Shown piece after piece: positions 25,928 through 34,438 of a stretch of 64,000 bases of DNA. The stretch comes from Candidatus Woesearchaeota archaeon (GTDB lineage Archaea > Nanobdellota > Nanobdellia > Woesearchaeales > UBA583): assembly GCA_023898345.1 (NCBI GenBank), contig CP060218.1, positions 1,116,001 to 1,180,000 of the forward strand, written 5' to 3'. Position 1 is the first letter of the stretch. Each line of letters starts with the position of its first letter. The notes below the pieces were generated by a model. That model was given only the letters and a program-made list of their open reading frames with translations. It was not told the origin of the DNA and did no database searches. Both the position numbers and the translations under genes were made by a program.

Positions 25928-26094
25928 AGGTATTAAGTCGAAAAGGAGATCTTGAAATTAGCTATGTTGTTAAATTGCTTTTAGCAATTATTGCACTTAT
26001 TGTTCTTATCGTTGTTATTACGATTGTTATTAAAGGAGAATTCGATAATCAAGGTGGCATTATTGAAAACATTTTTTCTTCTATTGGGAAGTAA
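25924..26094 (+). CDS. 56-residue single-helix membrane protein
   Basis: ATG 25924 overlaps the stop of the AlaRS-like gene (ATGA), which suggests coupled translation. The peptide begins MKVLSRKGDLEISYVVKLLL and has one strongly hydrophobic helix (about 13-36), then an acidic and amide-rich tail. The layout is like pilin-type or small anchor proteins common in this archaeal group. The stop TAA overlaps the edge of an R1 copy. Confidence 0.6.
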   Translation: MKVLSRKGDLEISYVVKLLLAIIALIVLIVVITIVIKGEFDNQGGIIENIFSSIGK

Positions 26095-26164
26095 TTCCTT
26101 AGCTGGGTATTATACCCCGGAGCTCTGCTCCGATTGGGATAGGCACATTTTAGCGATTTCTTTA
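26093..26164 (-). repeat. Dispersed repeat R1, short form (best short copy)
   Basis: In the minus orientation it reads TAAAGAAATCGCTAAAATG, then hairpin CGGAG-CAGAG-CTCCG, then GGGTATAATACCC (a second hairpin) and AGCTAAGGAATT. It equals the long form with the centre removed between the two CGGGG motifs. It begins on the stop codon of the small gene. Confidence 0.88.
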
Positions 26165-26172
26165 CTTTTTTT

Positions 26173-26274
26173 ATAGTCGTCCACAAAACCCATTCCTTTT
26201 GTCTCCTCTCCACACCTCCTGTTCGTTTGCTTTATAGTGTTCTCAAAGTTAAAAACTTCTGCGGAGCACTATAG
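26173..26274 (+). repeat. Dispersed repeat R2, full copy
   Basis: A pyrimidine-rich half (CCTTTTGTCTCCTCTCC) is followed by a hairpin with ATAGTGTTCTC and GAGCACTAT arms and an inner AAGTT-AAA-AACTT stem. It directly follows the R1 copy. Confidence 0.8.
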
Positions 26275-26283
26275 ATTTCTCTT

Positions 26284-26664
26284 GTGAGAAAGTTTAAAAG
26301 GAAGGAATTTTTTTCACTCTTATTTATGTCACTGACAGCTAAAATTTTGTCCTTTCCAGTGAATTGCAGCAGTGTTCCCCCAAGAGATATTGTTGACAGA
26401 ACTTTGAGAAATAGGACCTTTTACAAAGCTGAAGAACTTGATGCACCTACTGAGTTTGGAATTACATATGGAGAATGGAAAAAAAGAGTTGCTCTTGCTT
26501 ACCTTAGTTGGGAATTCGAGATCCCAAGCGACCTTCTTTTTCTGCTTGCCATGAGAGAAGACTTAGAGAGGGGCTTTCTTACAGAAGTGGAAAGAAGACA
26601 TGGTCGAAGGCAGAGAAAATTTTATGAGGCCATCTTTACAGACATTCATTCTTCAAGATATTGA
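26284..26664 (+). CDS. Hypothetical protein with signal-like N-terminus
   Basis: The frame gives 126 residues from GTG 26284, or 112 from ATG 26326. The longer form starts with a basic run and a hydrophobic stretch like a signal peptide, so GTG is favoured. The rest is charged and helical, with no motif I recognise. It lies between an R2 copy and an R1 fragment, which adds doubt that it is an old, stable gene. Confidence 0.5.
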   Translation: MRKFKRKEFFSLLFMSLTAKILSFPVNCSSVPPRDIVDRTLRNRTFYKAEELDAPTEFGITYGEWKKRVALAYLSWEFEIPSDLLFLLAMREDLERGFLTEVERRHGRRQRKFYEAIFTDIHSSRY

Positions 26665-26671
26665 CAAAAAG

Positions 26672-26688
26672 TAAAGAAATCGCTAAAA
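26672..26688 (+). repeat. Fragment of repeat R1
   Basis: TAAAGAAATCGCTAAAA is the outer end of R1 and covers the stop codon of the nitroreductase gene. Confidence 0.65.
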
Positions 26689-27399
26689 GGGTTTTGTAAA
26701 GGGACCTCTTCCCGGAGCTTTTGGGCGTGTTCTGTTGCCAAAACTTTCGAAGTAAAGAAAATCATCAATTCTTCTATCAACATTTTTTGGTTTCTCACGA
26801 GCAAATCCTAGGGGAATAATAGCATCAACAAAGCGTTCAGACCCCACCCCTAATTCGTCGTGAAGAACTTCGTTTTCAAAAGACTCTACCCAGCAAGCTC
26901 CGAGGCCGTAGAAGTGAGCCAGCATAAGGATGTTCTCTGTCGCTGCTGCTGCGTTTTGAATAGAAAATTTTTCTCCTTCTCCTGGATATAAGTCTAAAAG
27001 AAAGGTGTCTCTTCGAACAACTGCTAGTACTATGGGCGCCTCACAAATCCAAGACTGCTGGGCACAGATCATAGAAATTTTTTTTATTTTCTCTTTATTT
27101 TGTATGGCAATAATATCTATGTTGCAAAGGTTACCTGCTAGCGGACCATGAAGCGCGGCGTCGATGATGTTATAGATAATTTTCCAATCGGGCATTTCAG
27201 GAGAGAAACGCCTTATACTCCGTCGTGTCTTGAAATATTCTAGTGCTTCATCTCCTTTTTTTATTCCTGTGCTCCTTTCTTCTGCTTCTTTGTCGAGTTC
27301 TGTCTTGTCTTTGTATGGAAGTTCTTCACCTTCTTTTTTTTTACTTGGTTCGTAGTAAGCTCCTCGTTTTGCCAGAAAATCCTTTATTTTTTCTCTCAT
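26683..27399 (-). CDS. Nitroreductase-family FMN oxidoreductase
   Basis: The 238-residue protein has the nitroreductase fold: FKTRRSIRRFSPEMPD (phosphate-binding Arg residues), the PLAGNLCNIDIIA segment, AAAATENILMLAHFYGLGACWVE and IPLGFAREKP. Such enzymes use FMN and NAD(P)H on varied substrates. The first 45 residues and the C-terminal 25 (Pro- and Arg-rich) extend beyond the core. Cyclodipeptide oxidases belong to the same superfamily, which matters because a cyclodipeptide-synthase-like gene lies 4.3 kb away. Its final codons overlap an R1 end, so its C-terminus may have been altered by that repeat. Confidence 0.88.
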   Translation of the reverse strand: MREKIKDFLAKRGAYYEPSKKKEGEELPYKDKTELDKEAEERSTGIKKGDEALEYFKTRRSIRRFSPEMPDWKIIYNIIDAALHGPLAGNLCNIDIIAIQNKEKIKKISMICAQQSWICEAPIVLAVVRRDTFLLDLYPGEGEKFSIQNAAAATENILMLAHFYGLGACWVESFENEVLHDELGVGSERFVDAIIPLGFAREKPKNVDRRIDDFLYFESFGNRTRPKAPGRGPFTKPF

Positions 27400-27459
27400 G
27401 TTTTGTTTTTGAAGACTTTTTTTTATAAGCTTATCTTCTTACCTTAAGCTTTCTCTTGG

Positions 27460-27484
27460 TGTGCTAAGACGTATTTATTGAACA
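27460..27484 (+). mobile_element. Lone end of an IS481-type element
   Basis: TGTGCTAAGAC followed by GTATTTATTGAAC matches the end of the 10084-11033 element in most positions. No transposase or second end is near, so this is a relic. It abuts a truncated R2 copy. Confidence 0.7.
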
Positions 27485-27487
27485 TCT

Positions 27488-27532
27488 CTCTTTTTGTCTC
27501 CTCTGCACTCACTCAGTTCGTTTGCTATAGAT
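27488..27532 (+). repeat. Dispersed repeat R2, partial copy
   Basis: CTTTTTGTCTCCTCTGCACT and GTTCGTTTGCTATAG match the pyrimidine-rich half of R2; the hairpin half is lost. Confidence 0.65.
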
Positions 27533-27584
27533 GAAAGATATTGAGAATGAAGGAAAACTCTCAAGGGACATAAGAAAAGTAGAC

Positions 27585-27944
27585 TTATTTTGTTAAAGTG
27601 AAATTTTGTACCTCGCAGGTATTTTGTATGGTGCAACATTCTAAGTCGACTCTGTACTCGCCTGATCCTTGTTCGGCTGCTGCAAGGCGAAAGCTTGTTC
27701 TGACGTCACTCCTATCTTTAAAGAAGGGCTCTTCAGCTCCATCGTAAAAGAACTCTGCTTCACAGCGTTTCCTTACGTCAAAAATTCCTGAAATTACGAC
27801 ATGTGTCCCATTCTCAATATAGGAAAACTTTGAGTTGTCTAGTTCTTCGTCAAAAAAGCTAACACTACTTACAATCTGGAAAATAACTGCTCCTCCTGCA
27901 AGGGCAATAATGACAAGTACAATTATTTCTGCTAGTAATCTCAT
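27585..27944 (-). CDS. Minor pilin-like membrane protein of the pilus operon
   Basis: The 119-residue protein begins MRLLAEIIVLVIIALAGGAV, a single N-terminal helix like those of pseudopilins, followed by an outer beta domain with four Cys (one CC pair), probably disulfide-bonded. It starts 3 nt after the platform gene ends, so it is the third gene of that operon. It lacks the AISP motif of the large adhesins and might be a minor or tip subunit. Confidence 0.7.
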   Translation of the reverse strand: MRLLAEIIVLVIIALAGGAVIFQIVSSVSFFDEELDNSKFSYIENGTHVVISGIFDVRKRCEAEFFYDGAEEPFFKDRSDVRTSFRLAAAEQGSGEYRVDLECCTIQNTCEVQNFTLTK

Positions 27945-27947
27945 TTT

Positions 27948-29816
27948 CTACAGTGATATTCCCAGGGTGCTTTTGAACATTGTCATAAACACATAATAGC
28001 CTCCGAAAAGACAGAGTGTGAAAATGATGAATCCTAATTGCGATCCTTTTATTGCTTCTACAATTTTGAAGACGGAATAGCCATCTTTGATAGTTGCTTT
28101 CATCATACCTAAGATGATAATAATTTCAACAAGGTAAAATCCGATAATAAGTTCAAGATAAACAGGGGAGATAATTTCTTCGATATTAATTAATTCAAGA
28201 GTAATTCTTTGACCTGCGTTTCCCAGATTTGCAATAGTTTCTAATTGTTCCGAGAGAAATTTGATGAATTGAACTACAAAAAGAGACATAATAATTGCAA
28301 GAGCACTCAGAAGAGGAGCAAGCATGGAAATTGTTGTTGAAATAAGTCCTAATGAAGGATTAAGCATGGTAAGGATGTAGTCATTTAGTTTTACGATTTC
28401 AACTCTTTGGGAACGAATTTTCTTTGCAACTTTTGATGCTTCTTTTAATGAAAATTCTCCAAATGCTACTATCTGTTCTAATATCTCATTAAAACTTAAA
28501 ATGGAAGAAATTTTCTTTAGGTCTATTTTGATGAAGCTTTTTAGGTTTGTCTTGAGGTGAGCGAGTTTAAATGAGATTTCATTGAGCAAGGCAACACTTG
28601 GATGTTTCTGAAAACCGTGTCTTGTATAATCATTTGTTACTTCTTTGAAAATATTTTCCATTGGAACGCTTAATGTTAAGTAAGTAGAAAAATAATTAAG
28701 AAGGTGTGGAAGGTCTTCTTCAACTTGTCTGTAATTTTCATAAAGGGCCCTATTTCTTCGGCAGTACATGCTTCCCAAGATGAAAATTGAGAGAGAAACT
28801 CCGGCTGGTATGAGCCAAACATAAAAGACTGTTGCTAGGTTGAAAGAATCGTAGGAAACGTGAGATGGATCGTGCTGTATGAGATAGATTGTCGATGGAA
28901 CGAGGAAAAGTAAAAGAACAACCCCTCCTATAATGTAATGTAATTTTGTTAGGGGTTTGTATTCTTTTGCTGAACTTATGTCAATACTGGAGAGTTGAAG
29001 ACGTTTTGCAGCAAAATTTAGGGTTCCCACGAATAAGAATGCTGGAAGAAGAATATTGAAACCAAAAAAAAGAATGCTTGCTTTGATGAAGTCTGGCAGA
29101 AAAACGGACACCATAGGGACAAGCATAAGAAACATTACGGGAAACATAATTCCAATGGTGATGACTTTACTAATGCTCTCCGACAGAAGTTCGGATTGTC
29201 TTTTTTGCTCTATGTTGTAGGTTAGCATGATCTGAGAGATAGATTCTTCCATAATTTCTTCAGCTTCTCTTCCACTTGAAAGTGCTGCAACTTCTAATAA
29301 TTTTAATGAGTCTACAAATTCTGGTGAATATTGATTCCAAATGGTAGAGTACTCACGAAAAGCTTCTCCCAAATTAATGTATTCTTTTCTTTCTAAGCGC
29401 AGAAGAATATCTTGAAATTGAACTCTTAGAATTCCCTTTGTGTTTGCAAGTGAATTGTACAGTGCGTGCTCCATGTTTGATTTCATGGAAAGATAGGTTG
29501 TGAAACGCATGATGGTATTGAGCATTTCTTGTTTGTACTCCATAATTCGAGTGAGTTTATAGATGTGTACGGGGTAAATGTATGTTATGGCTGCTGCTAT
29601 GAGTCCAAAAAAAACACAGGTCGTAAAAAGAATTTCTGCTGTAAAGACTTGCTCAAGGACCATCCCAATAAGTGCTGACCCTAAGAAAAGGAGGAGTGAG
29701 GTATTGATAATTGTCGACGCTTTGTATGGAAAGAGAGTAAACTTCAAACTTGCGTCCATAGTTTCCATTGTGTAGCGCAGCGGCAGCGCTTCTCCCAAAT
29801 CATATATGCTTTTCAT
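27948..29816 (-). CDS. Pilus assembly platform protein (TadC/FlaJ-like)
   Basis: The 622-residue integral membrane protein has two T2SSF-type cytoplasmic helical domains (about 95-205 and 360-480), separated and followed by groups of membrane helices, about nine in all. The phrase SLKLLEVAALSSGREAEEIM is typical of the first domain. This protein is the membrane base against which the ATPase acts when pilins are extruded. It overlaps the ATPase gene by 17 nt. Its size matches archaeal double-domain platform proteins. Confidence 0.88.
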   Translation of the reverse strand: MKSIYDLGEALPLRYTMETMDASLKFTLFPYKASTIINTSLLLFLGSALIGMVLEQVFTAEILFTTCVFFGLIAAAITYIYPVHIYKLTRIMEYKQEMLNTIMRFTTYLSMKSNMEHALYNSLANTKGILRVQFQDILLRLERKEYINLGEAFREYSTIWNQYSPEFVDSLKLLEVAALSSGREAEEIMEESISQIMLTYNIEQKRQSELLSESISKVITIGIMFPVMFLMLVPMVSVFLPDFIKASILFFGFNILLPAFLFVGTLNFAAKRLQLSSIDISSAKEYKPLTKLHYIIGGVVLLLFLVPSTIYLIQHDPSHVSYDSFNLATVFYVWLIPAGVSLSIFILGSMYCRRNRALYENYRQVEEDLPHLLNYFSTYLTLSVPMENIFKEVTNDYTRHGFQKHPSVALLNEISFKLAHLKTNLKSFIKIDLKKISSILSFNEILEQIVAFGEFSLKEASKVAKKIRSQRVEIVKLNDYILTMLNPSLGLISTTISMLAPLLSALAIIMSLFVVQFIKFLSEQLETIANLGNAGQRITLELINIEEIISPVYLELIIGFYLVEIIIILGMMKATIKDGYSVFKIVEAIKGSQLGFIIFTLCLFGGYYVFMTMFKSTLGISL

Positions 29817-31524
29817 TTAGATACCGTTTTACCATTTGCTCGTACTCTTGGTATAAATTACGAATGGCAGCTTTGTTTGAAAAATCTGTTATGTTGCGAT
29901 ATAATTTCAAGAACATCGTCGACAAAGCTTTTGTATGCTCGGCTTCTAAAAATTCAGTTTTCTTTCCTACTGCATTAAGAATGATATTTTTAATTGTTGA
30001 ACGAAGTTCAATATCTGTTATAACATCACTCATGTTCTTATATGTACGTGTGTTTTTGAGAAGTTCTTTGAGAACAATACTTTTTCCTTCTTTGAGAACT
30101 TGCGTTGGTTCTAGATCGTCGGTGTCGGGATTGTACTGGAAAAGTGTCTGAAACTGCGGCTCGTCCTCCCAATCCTTGAGAACTTCAACTACTCCTACAA
30201 CTCTTCTTACTTTTCGTGATCCTGATGCGTCTTTAATTAAGTTTATGAGCACAATAAAATCGGTTACTTTGAAGGAACCTTTTGTAACTCCTAAATCGTT
30301 GACAACACGATCGTACACACCGTAGGCGGTATCTGCGTGAATGGTTCCTGTTACAACATTACTCATTGCTCCGACACGCATAGCTTCGTACAAAACTTTA
30401 GCTTCTTTTCCACGAATTTCCCCTAGGATCAAACAAGAATCTCCAAGACGCAGAGTTGTTCGTAGTCCTTTTTCGAAATCAATTTCCATTCCTTCATCCA
30501 TAAGAGCTGAACGAACTTTAAGTGAAAGGATATCATAACCTAGTTTTTTGAAGGTCTCAATAGGAATTTCTTGTGTATCTTCAATGGTAACTAATCTGTC
30601 GTTTGTTGGAATTTCAAGCAAGGATGCTCCCATAAGTGAAGTTTTTCCTGAACCTCTTGGTCCTGCCATTATGTAGGATCTTCCGTGAGCAATGACGAGG
30701 CTCATGAATCCAGAGAAGAGGGCGTTGATTGTTTTGTTGTACATAAAAAGTTCAAGTGTCCAAGGCTTCTCTCTGTGTTTACGCAAGGAAAAACCTGGTC
30801 CAAAAATAGAGAAAGGGTCGACAACAACTGCAACACGAGCTTTAATTCCTCCTACAATAACTTCGGTATCCAGTTCTGGTGAGACCTTGTTGAGTGGACG
30901 CCCAGATTTCATTTTTAGACGTGTTACAAAATAGTCCAGAAAACTTTGAGAAGGGTATATGTTTGTTACGCACTCCCCATATTTTTCATGGATGATACGA
31001 ATTGGAGTATTAAAACCTGGAGGGTTAATGTTTACTTCTAAAACATTTTTGTCTTTGAGAAGATACTCCAAAATTCCAAATTCTTTGTACCAACGCTGGA
31101 TTATTTTATTTTTTGTCTCTCCAGTTTCTTCGTACACCTTTGCATCTTTGTAAATATTTTTTATCATCTGCAAAGAAAAATAATACTCTTCAATGGTAAT
31201 CTCGTAAAAATTTTCAATAATATCTTTTACATCAAGAACTCGCACAATGATGCCTCCGTCACGGTAGTTGTCAATAGCACTAAAAATTTTGTGCGGATTG
31301 TAGAGACTAACATCAACAAAAAAGGGTTCTACACTTATGAGGCGGAAATCACTGTCGTACTGCTTGGTAAGGTATTTTGTTCGTACGATGAGTCGCTCAA
31401 AATTATATCTGGAATATTTCTTTTTGAATTCGGGGTCTATTGGAGAACTTAGAGTTGGAGTGCTTCGCAAATCTAATTCTAAAACTCCATTTTGAAAATT
31501 TTCGTTTGGATCGTTTGTCTCCAT
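29800..31524 (-). CDS. Pilus assembly ATPase (TadA/PilB/FlaI-like)
   Basis: The 574-residue motor has Walker A GPRGSGKT at 288-295, Asp box IEDTQEIP at 314-321, Walker B LILGEIRG at 365-372 and His box GTIHADT at 393-399. The N-terminal 150 residues are shorter than in the 771-residue paralogue at 484-2799. It is the first gene of the operon with the platform and the pilin-like protein, and is the best candidate to export the AISP-type adhesins of this window. Confidence 0.93.
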   Translation of the reverse strand: METNDPNENFQNGVLELDLRSTPTLSSPIDPEFKKKYSRYNFERLIVRTKYLTKQYDSDFRLISVEPFFVDVSLYNPHKIFSAIDNYRDGGIIVRVLDVKDIIENFYEITIEEYYFSLQMIKNIYKDAKVYEETGETKNKIIQRWYKEFGILEYLLKDKNVLEVNINPPGFNTPIRIIHEKYGECVTNIYPSQSFLDYFVTRLKMKSGRPLNKVSPELDTEVIVGGIKARVAVVVDPFSIFGPGFSLRKHREKPWTLELFMYNKTINALFSGFMSLVIAHGRSYIMAGPRGSGKTSLMGASLLEIPTNDRLVTIEDTQEIPIETFKKLGYDILSLKVRSALMDEGMEIDFEKGLRTTLRLGDSCLILGEIRGKEAKVLYEAMRVGAMSNVVTGTIHADTAYGVYDRVVNDLGVTKGSFKVTDFIVLINLIKDASGSRKVRRVVGVVEVLKDWEDEPQFQTLFQYNPDTDDLEPTQVLKEGKSIVLKELLKNTRTYKNMSDVITDIELRSTIKNIILNAVGKKTEFLEAEHTKALSTMFLKLYRNITDFSNKAAIRNLYQEYEQMVKRYLNEKHI

Positions 31525-31606
31525 TTTCTTCCTATATCTTAATAATTTTTGGAAGCTTTGTTTTTAATGACTTTGTAAAAACTTGGAAGTAATAAGAAGA
31601 ACGAAA

Positions 31607-31703
31607 ATAGTGCTCCACAGAAGTTTTTACCTTCGAGAACACTATCTAGCAAACAAACGGGGTGAGTAGAGAGGAGACAAAAAGAAGTACTTTTGTGAAT
31701 GAG
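31607..31703 (-). repeat. Dispersed repeat R2, full copy, reverse orientation
   Basis: The arms ATAGTGCTC and GAGAACACTAT surround GAAGTTTTTACCTTC, followed by the pyrimidine-rich half on the opposite strand (GAGGAGACAAAAAGAAG). It lies in the gap between the ATPase gene and the next gene. Confidence 0.78.
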
Positions 31704-31711
31704 CATATATT

Positions 31712-32461
31712 TCAAGTAGTAAAGGTTTTCAGATCAATGTTCAAAAAATCATAGATCTTTTTTTCTTCTAAGTCATAATAAGAATTTTCATACTTGTTTT
31801 CAGGATTAGACAATTTGAAAGGGTTTATTTGAAAGAGATAGATTTCAGAGTACAAAGTTTTTCCCGGATAGCAAAATAATTTCCATTTTTCTTTTCCTTG
31901 AACAAAATCGTTGTGAAGTGCAATTCTTCCCTTTGCTACTAAGTAAATGAGCAAGATTTCTTCCAAGAAAAAAAGTTTTTGATTTTCGGTTAGTTCTACT
32001 CCGCAATCTATAGCATCTTTCTTAAGGTATTGTCTAAAGAGTTCGTCTGTTTCATAGAGTTTTTTTAGCTTTCCAAGATATGCCGGAAACTCTTTTGCTT
32101 CCAGTATAAACTGTCCCCAAGTCATAAATGCTACTGCGCTTTGTACATACCATTTGTGTTTGTTGAGTATTTTTTGAAATTCATTTTTGTGCGCTATCAT
32201 AAGAGCCTGAAACTTATTCTTGAGGGCCAGAGCTTGTTCGTCTGAGTTGAAGTATAAATAATCAGAATAGATAAAATTTAAACCAACATGCGGTTTTTCA
32301 ATCTTGCAAACTAAGTGTTCTATATACTCAAAGCATTTCTTGGCTGATTGGGAGTTTGAAATTTTACTCATGGAGATTCCAAAAAGTAAGAGTCCCGTTT
32401 CAGCTGGAAATTTGTTGATGTCATGGAATTGATGTTTTTCGGGAGCTTTGGTTTTTTTCAT
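31712..32461 (-). CDS. Cyclodipeptide synthase-like protein (XYP type), candidate
   Basis: By eye, the 249-residue protein fits cyclodipeptide synthases, which join two aminoacyl-tRNAs into a diketopiperazine. It has G28-I-S30 after a hydrophobic strand, like Gly35 and nucleophile Ser37 of AlbC. It has FFLEE at 164-168, like the Tyr178-x3-Glu182 motif but with Phe for Tyr, and CYP at 197-199, like Tyr202-Pro203 of the XYP subfamily. Spacings from the Ser (134, 138 and 168 residues) are near those in AlbC (141, 145 and 165). A Rossmann-like strand HVGLNFIYSD follows the first helix. The gene is 27 nt downstream of the GH15 gene. The Phe makes activity uncertain, and an unrelated fold remains possible. 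Confidence 0.55.
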   Translation of the reverse strand: MKKTKAPEKHQFHDINKFPAETGLLLFGISMSKISNSQSAKKCFEYIEHLVCKIEKPHVGLNFIYSDYLYFNSDEQALALKNKFQALMIAHKNEFQKILNKHKWYVQSAVAFMTWGQFILEAKEFPAYLGKLKKLYETDELFRQYLKKDAIDCGVELTENQKLFFLEEILLIYLVAKGRIALHNDFVQGKEKWKLFCYPGKTLYSEIYLFQINPFKLSNPENKYENSYYDLEEKKIYDFLNIDLKTFTT

Positions 32462-32488
32462 CTCTTCTTTTCTTTCTCCCTTGGAATG

Positions 32489-34339
32489 TTAATCCCTTGT
32501 TGTCTTTTTCTTTAATGTGTTTACTCTGTACTTTGCTTGTTCTGGTTTGAGGTCTTTCTTCTTGCTGAGCAAAATTGCAGTATTAATAATTGCGATGTGT
32601 GTGTATGCTTGGGGAAAATTTCCTGTCAGTTCTTTTGTGTGCAGGTCGATGTCTTCGGAGAAGAGTCCGTTTGCGTTTGCGTACTGCAAGATATGACGGA
32701 AAAGTGTTTTTGCTTTTGTTTCTTGACCGCTCATGTACAATGCATCAATGTACCAGAATGTACAAATAGAAAAAGCATTTTCTGTTTTTCCTGAGTCGTC
32801 AATGATGGTGTATCGCTTCATCATACAGTCAGATAAGAGTTCTCTTTCCATTGCTTCAAGAGTTGAAATCATTTTTGGATCTTTTCCTGAAATGAAATTG
32901 TAGTAGGGCATGAGAAGAACGGACGCGTCCAGATCTGTACTTCCGTAGTACATGGTGAAAGCTTGCTTTTCTTCGTTGTACGCATTTTCCATGATGGAAT
33001 TTCGTATTTCTGTTCTTAGGTTCTTCCATCTTTCTATATCCATATCTGTTTTCTCAAAGTGCTGGGAAAGCTTTATTGCTTTGTCGATTGCAACCCAACA
33101 GAGAAGTTTTGAAAAGGTGAAGTGTTCGAGTTTTCCTCTGAATTCCCAGATTCCACAATCTTTGTCCATCCAATGTTCTTCTACATAGTCCACAAGAGAT
33201 TTGACAATTTCCCAAATTTGTGAGTCGAGTTCTTTTGCATATTTGTAACGTACATAGAATTCGTACAGGGAGTCAATCACTTCTCCGACAACGTCAATTT
33301 GTTTTTGAGAGAAGGCTTCGTTTCCGATTCGTACTGGAACGGATTGTTTGTATCCTTTCAGGTGCCAAAGCTCTTCTTCTTGTACGTAGCGTTCTCCGTT
33401 TATTCCATACATGATTTTCAAATCAAGTTTTCCGTCGACATAATGTTTGGGGTCGAAGACTTTGTTTTTCAGAAAGTTCATGTAATTTACTGCTTCTTCA
33501 AATTTGTACACGCGCGTCAAAGCGTTAATGGTAAAGGAGCTGTCTCGGAGCCAACAGTATCTGTAATCCCAATTTCTTTGCGAACCGATTGCTTCGGGAA
33601 GGGATGTTGTTGCTGCTGCTATGACGGCGCCTGTTTCTTCGTATGTTAAAAGTTTGAGAGTGAGGACAGAGCGTTTGATGCTTACTTGGTATTGTTTTGG
33701 AATGGTGATGTCTTTGATGTACTGTTTCCAGTAATCTGTTGTTTTTTTCATATAATCTCTGATGTCACGAAGGCGCAACTTCTCAAAAGATTCATTGTAA
33801 CTCACAGCGCAAAAATATTCGCCTTCGATGATTTGTCGTTTTGACTGTACTAGGTCTTTTGTTGAAAGATTTGTCGTGAGGTGAACTGTGTCTCCTGATT
33901 TGTTACTGACGGAAATTGTCGTGTCTGTTGTCTCAATATTATTTTTTCCTCTGGCGTAATCAGGTTTAGGTTTGAAGACGATTCGTACTGCTGGTTTTCC
34001 GTAGAGCACTTTGATGTATCGTACAAGAATGTTTTTTACAACGACGTTCCCGTTCTTATCTTTGTACCGGGGGAAAAAGTCAACTATTTTGAAACTGTGG
34101 TGTTCATTGTAAAAGACTGTTTCGACGACGTTTGTGTCTTTGAGGTACTGCTGTTTGCTATAATAGAAACCAATCCCTAAGGGATATATTGCAAATACGC
34201 CTCCGAGTTCATCATCAAGAAGAGATGCAAAAACAGAGGGGGAATCGAAGTTCGGAAAGCAAAGCCAACGCACACTTGCATCTTTGTCGATGAGGGCCGC
34301 TGTTTTACAGTTCCCTATAATGGAATAATCTAATGACAT
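32489..34339 (-). CDS. Glycoside hydrolase family 15 (glucoamylase/trehalase-like)
   Basis: The 616-residue protein has an N-terminal beta-sandwich (about 1-200, phrases CKTAALIDKDASVRWLCFPN and FDSPSVFASLLDDE) and an (alpha/alpha)6 barrel with RNWDYRYCWLRDSSFT at 255-270. The likely catalytic acid is Glu399 in CGIWEFRG. Length and order are normal for prokaryotic GH15. Substrates in the family are maltooligosaccharides, trehalose or kojibiose-type sugars, and the sequence does not choose. No signal peptide is present, so it acts in the cytoplasm, perhaps on stored glucan or trehalose. Confidence 0.93.
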   Translation of the reverse strand: MSLDYSIIGNCKTAALIDKDASVRWLCFPNFDSPSVFASLLDDELGGVFAIYPLGIGFYYSKQQYLKDTNVVETVFYNEHHSFKIVDFFPRYKDKNGNVVVKNILVRYIKVLYGKPAVRIVFKPKPDYARGKNNIETTDTTISVSNKSGDTVHLTTNLSTKDLVQSKRQIIEGEYFCAVSYNESFEKLRLRDIRDYMKKTTDYWKQYIKDITIPKQYQVSIKRSVLTLKLLTYEETGAVIAAATTSLPEAIGSQRNWDYRYCWLRDSSFTINALTRVYKFEEAVNYMNFLKNKVFDPKHYVDGKLDLKIMYGINGERYVQEEELWHLKGYKQSVPVRIGNEAFSQKQIDVVGEVIDSLYEFYVRYKYAKELDSQIWEIVKSLVDYVEEHWMDKDCGIWEFRGKLEHFTFSKLLCWVAIDKAIKLSQHFEKTDMDIERWKNLRTEIRNSIMENAYNEEKQAFTMYYGSTDLDASVLLMPYYNFISGKDPKMISTLEAMERELLSDCMMKRYTIIDDSGKTENAFSICTFWYIDALYMSGQETKAKTLFRHILQYANANGLFSEDIDLHTKELTGNFPQAYTHIAIINTAILLSKKKDLKPEQAKYRVNTLKKKTTRD

Positions 34340-34438
34340 GATGTTGGTTGTTCACACTTTCTATTTAAGTTTTCTTTTTTTCTCTTCCATGACAGCAAAC
34401 AGTTTTTGCTTTCTTAGAGTTTGTATTGTAGCTTTCTA

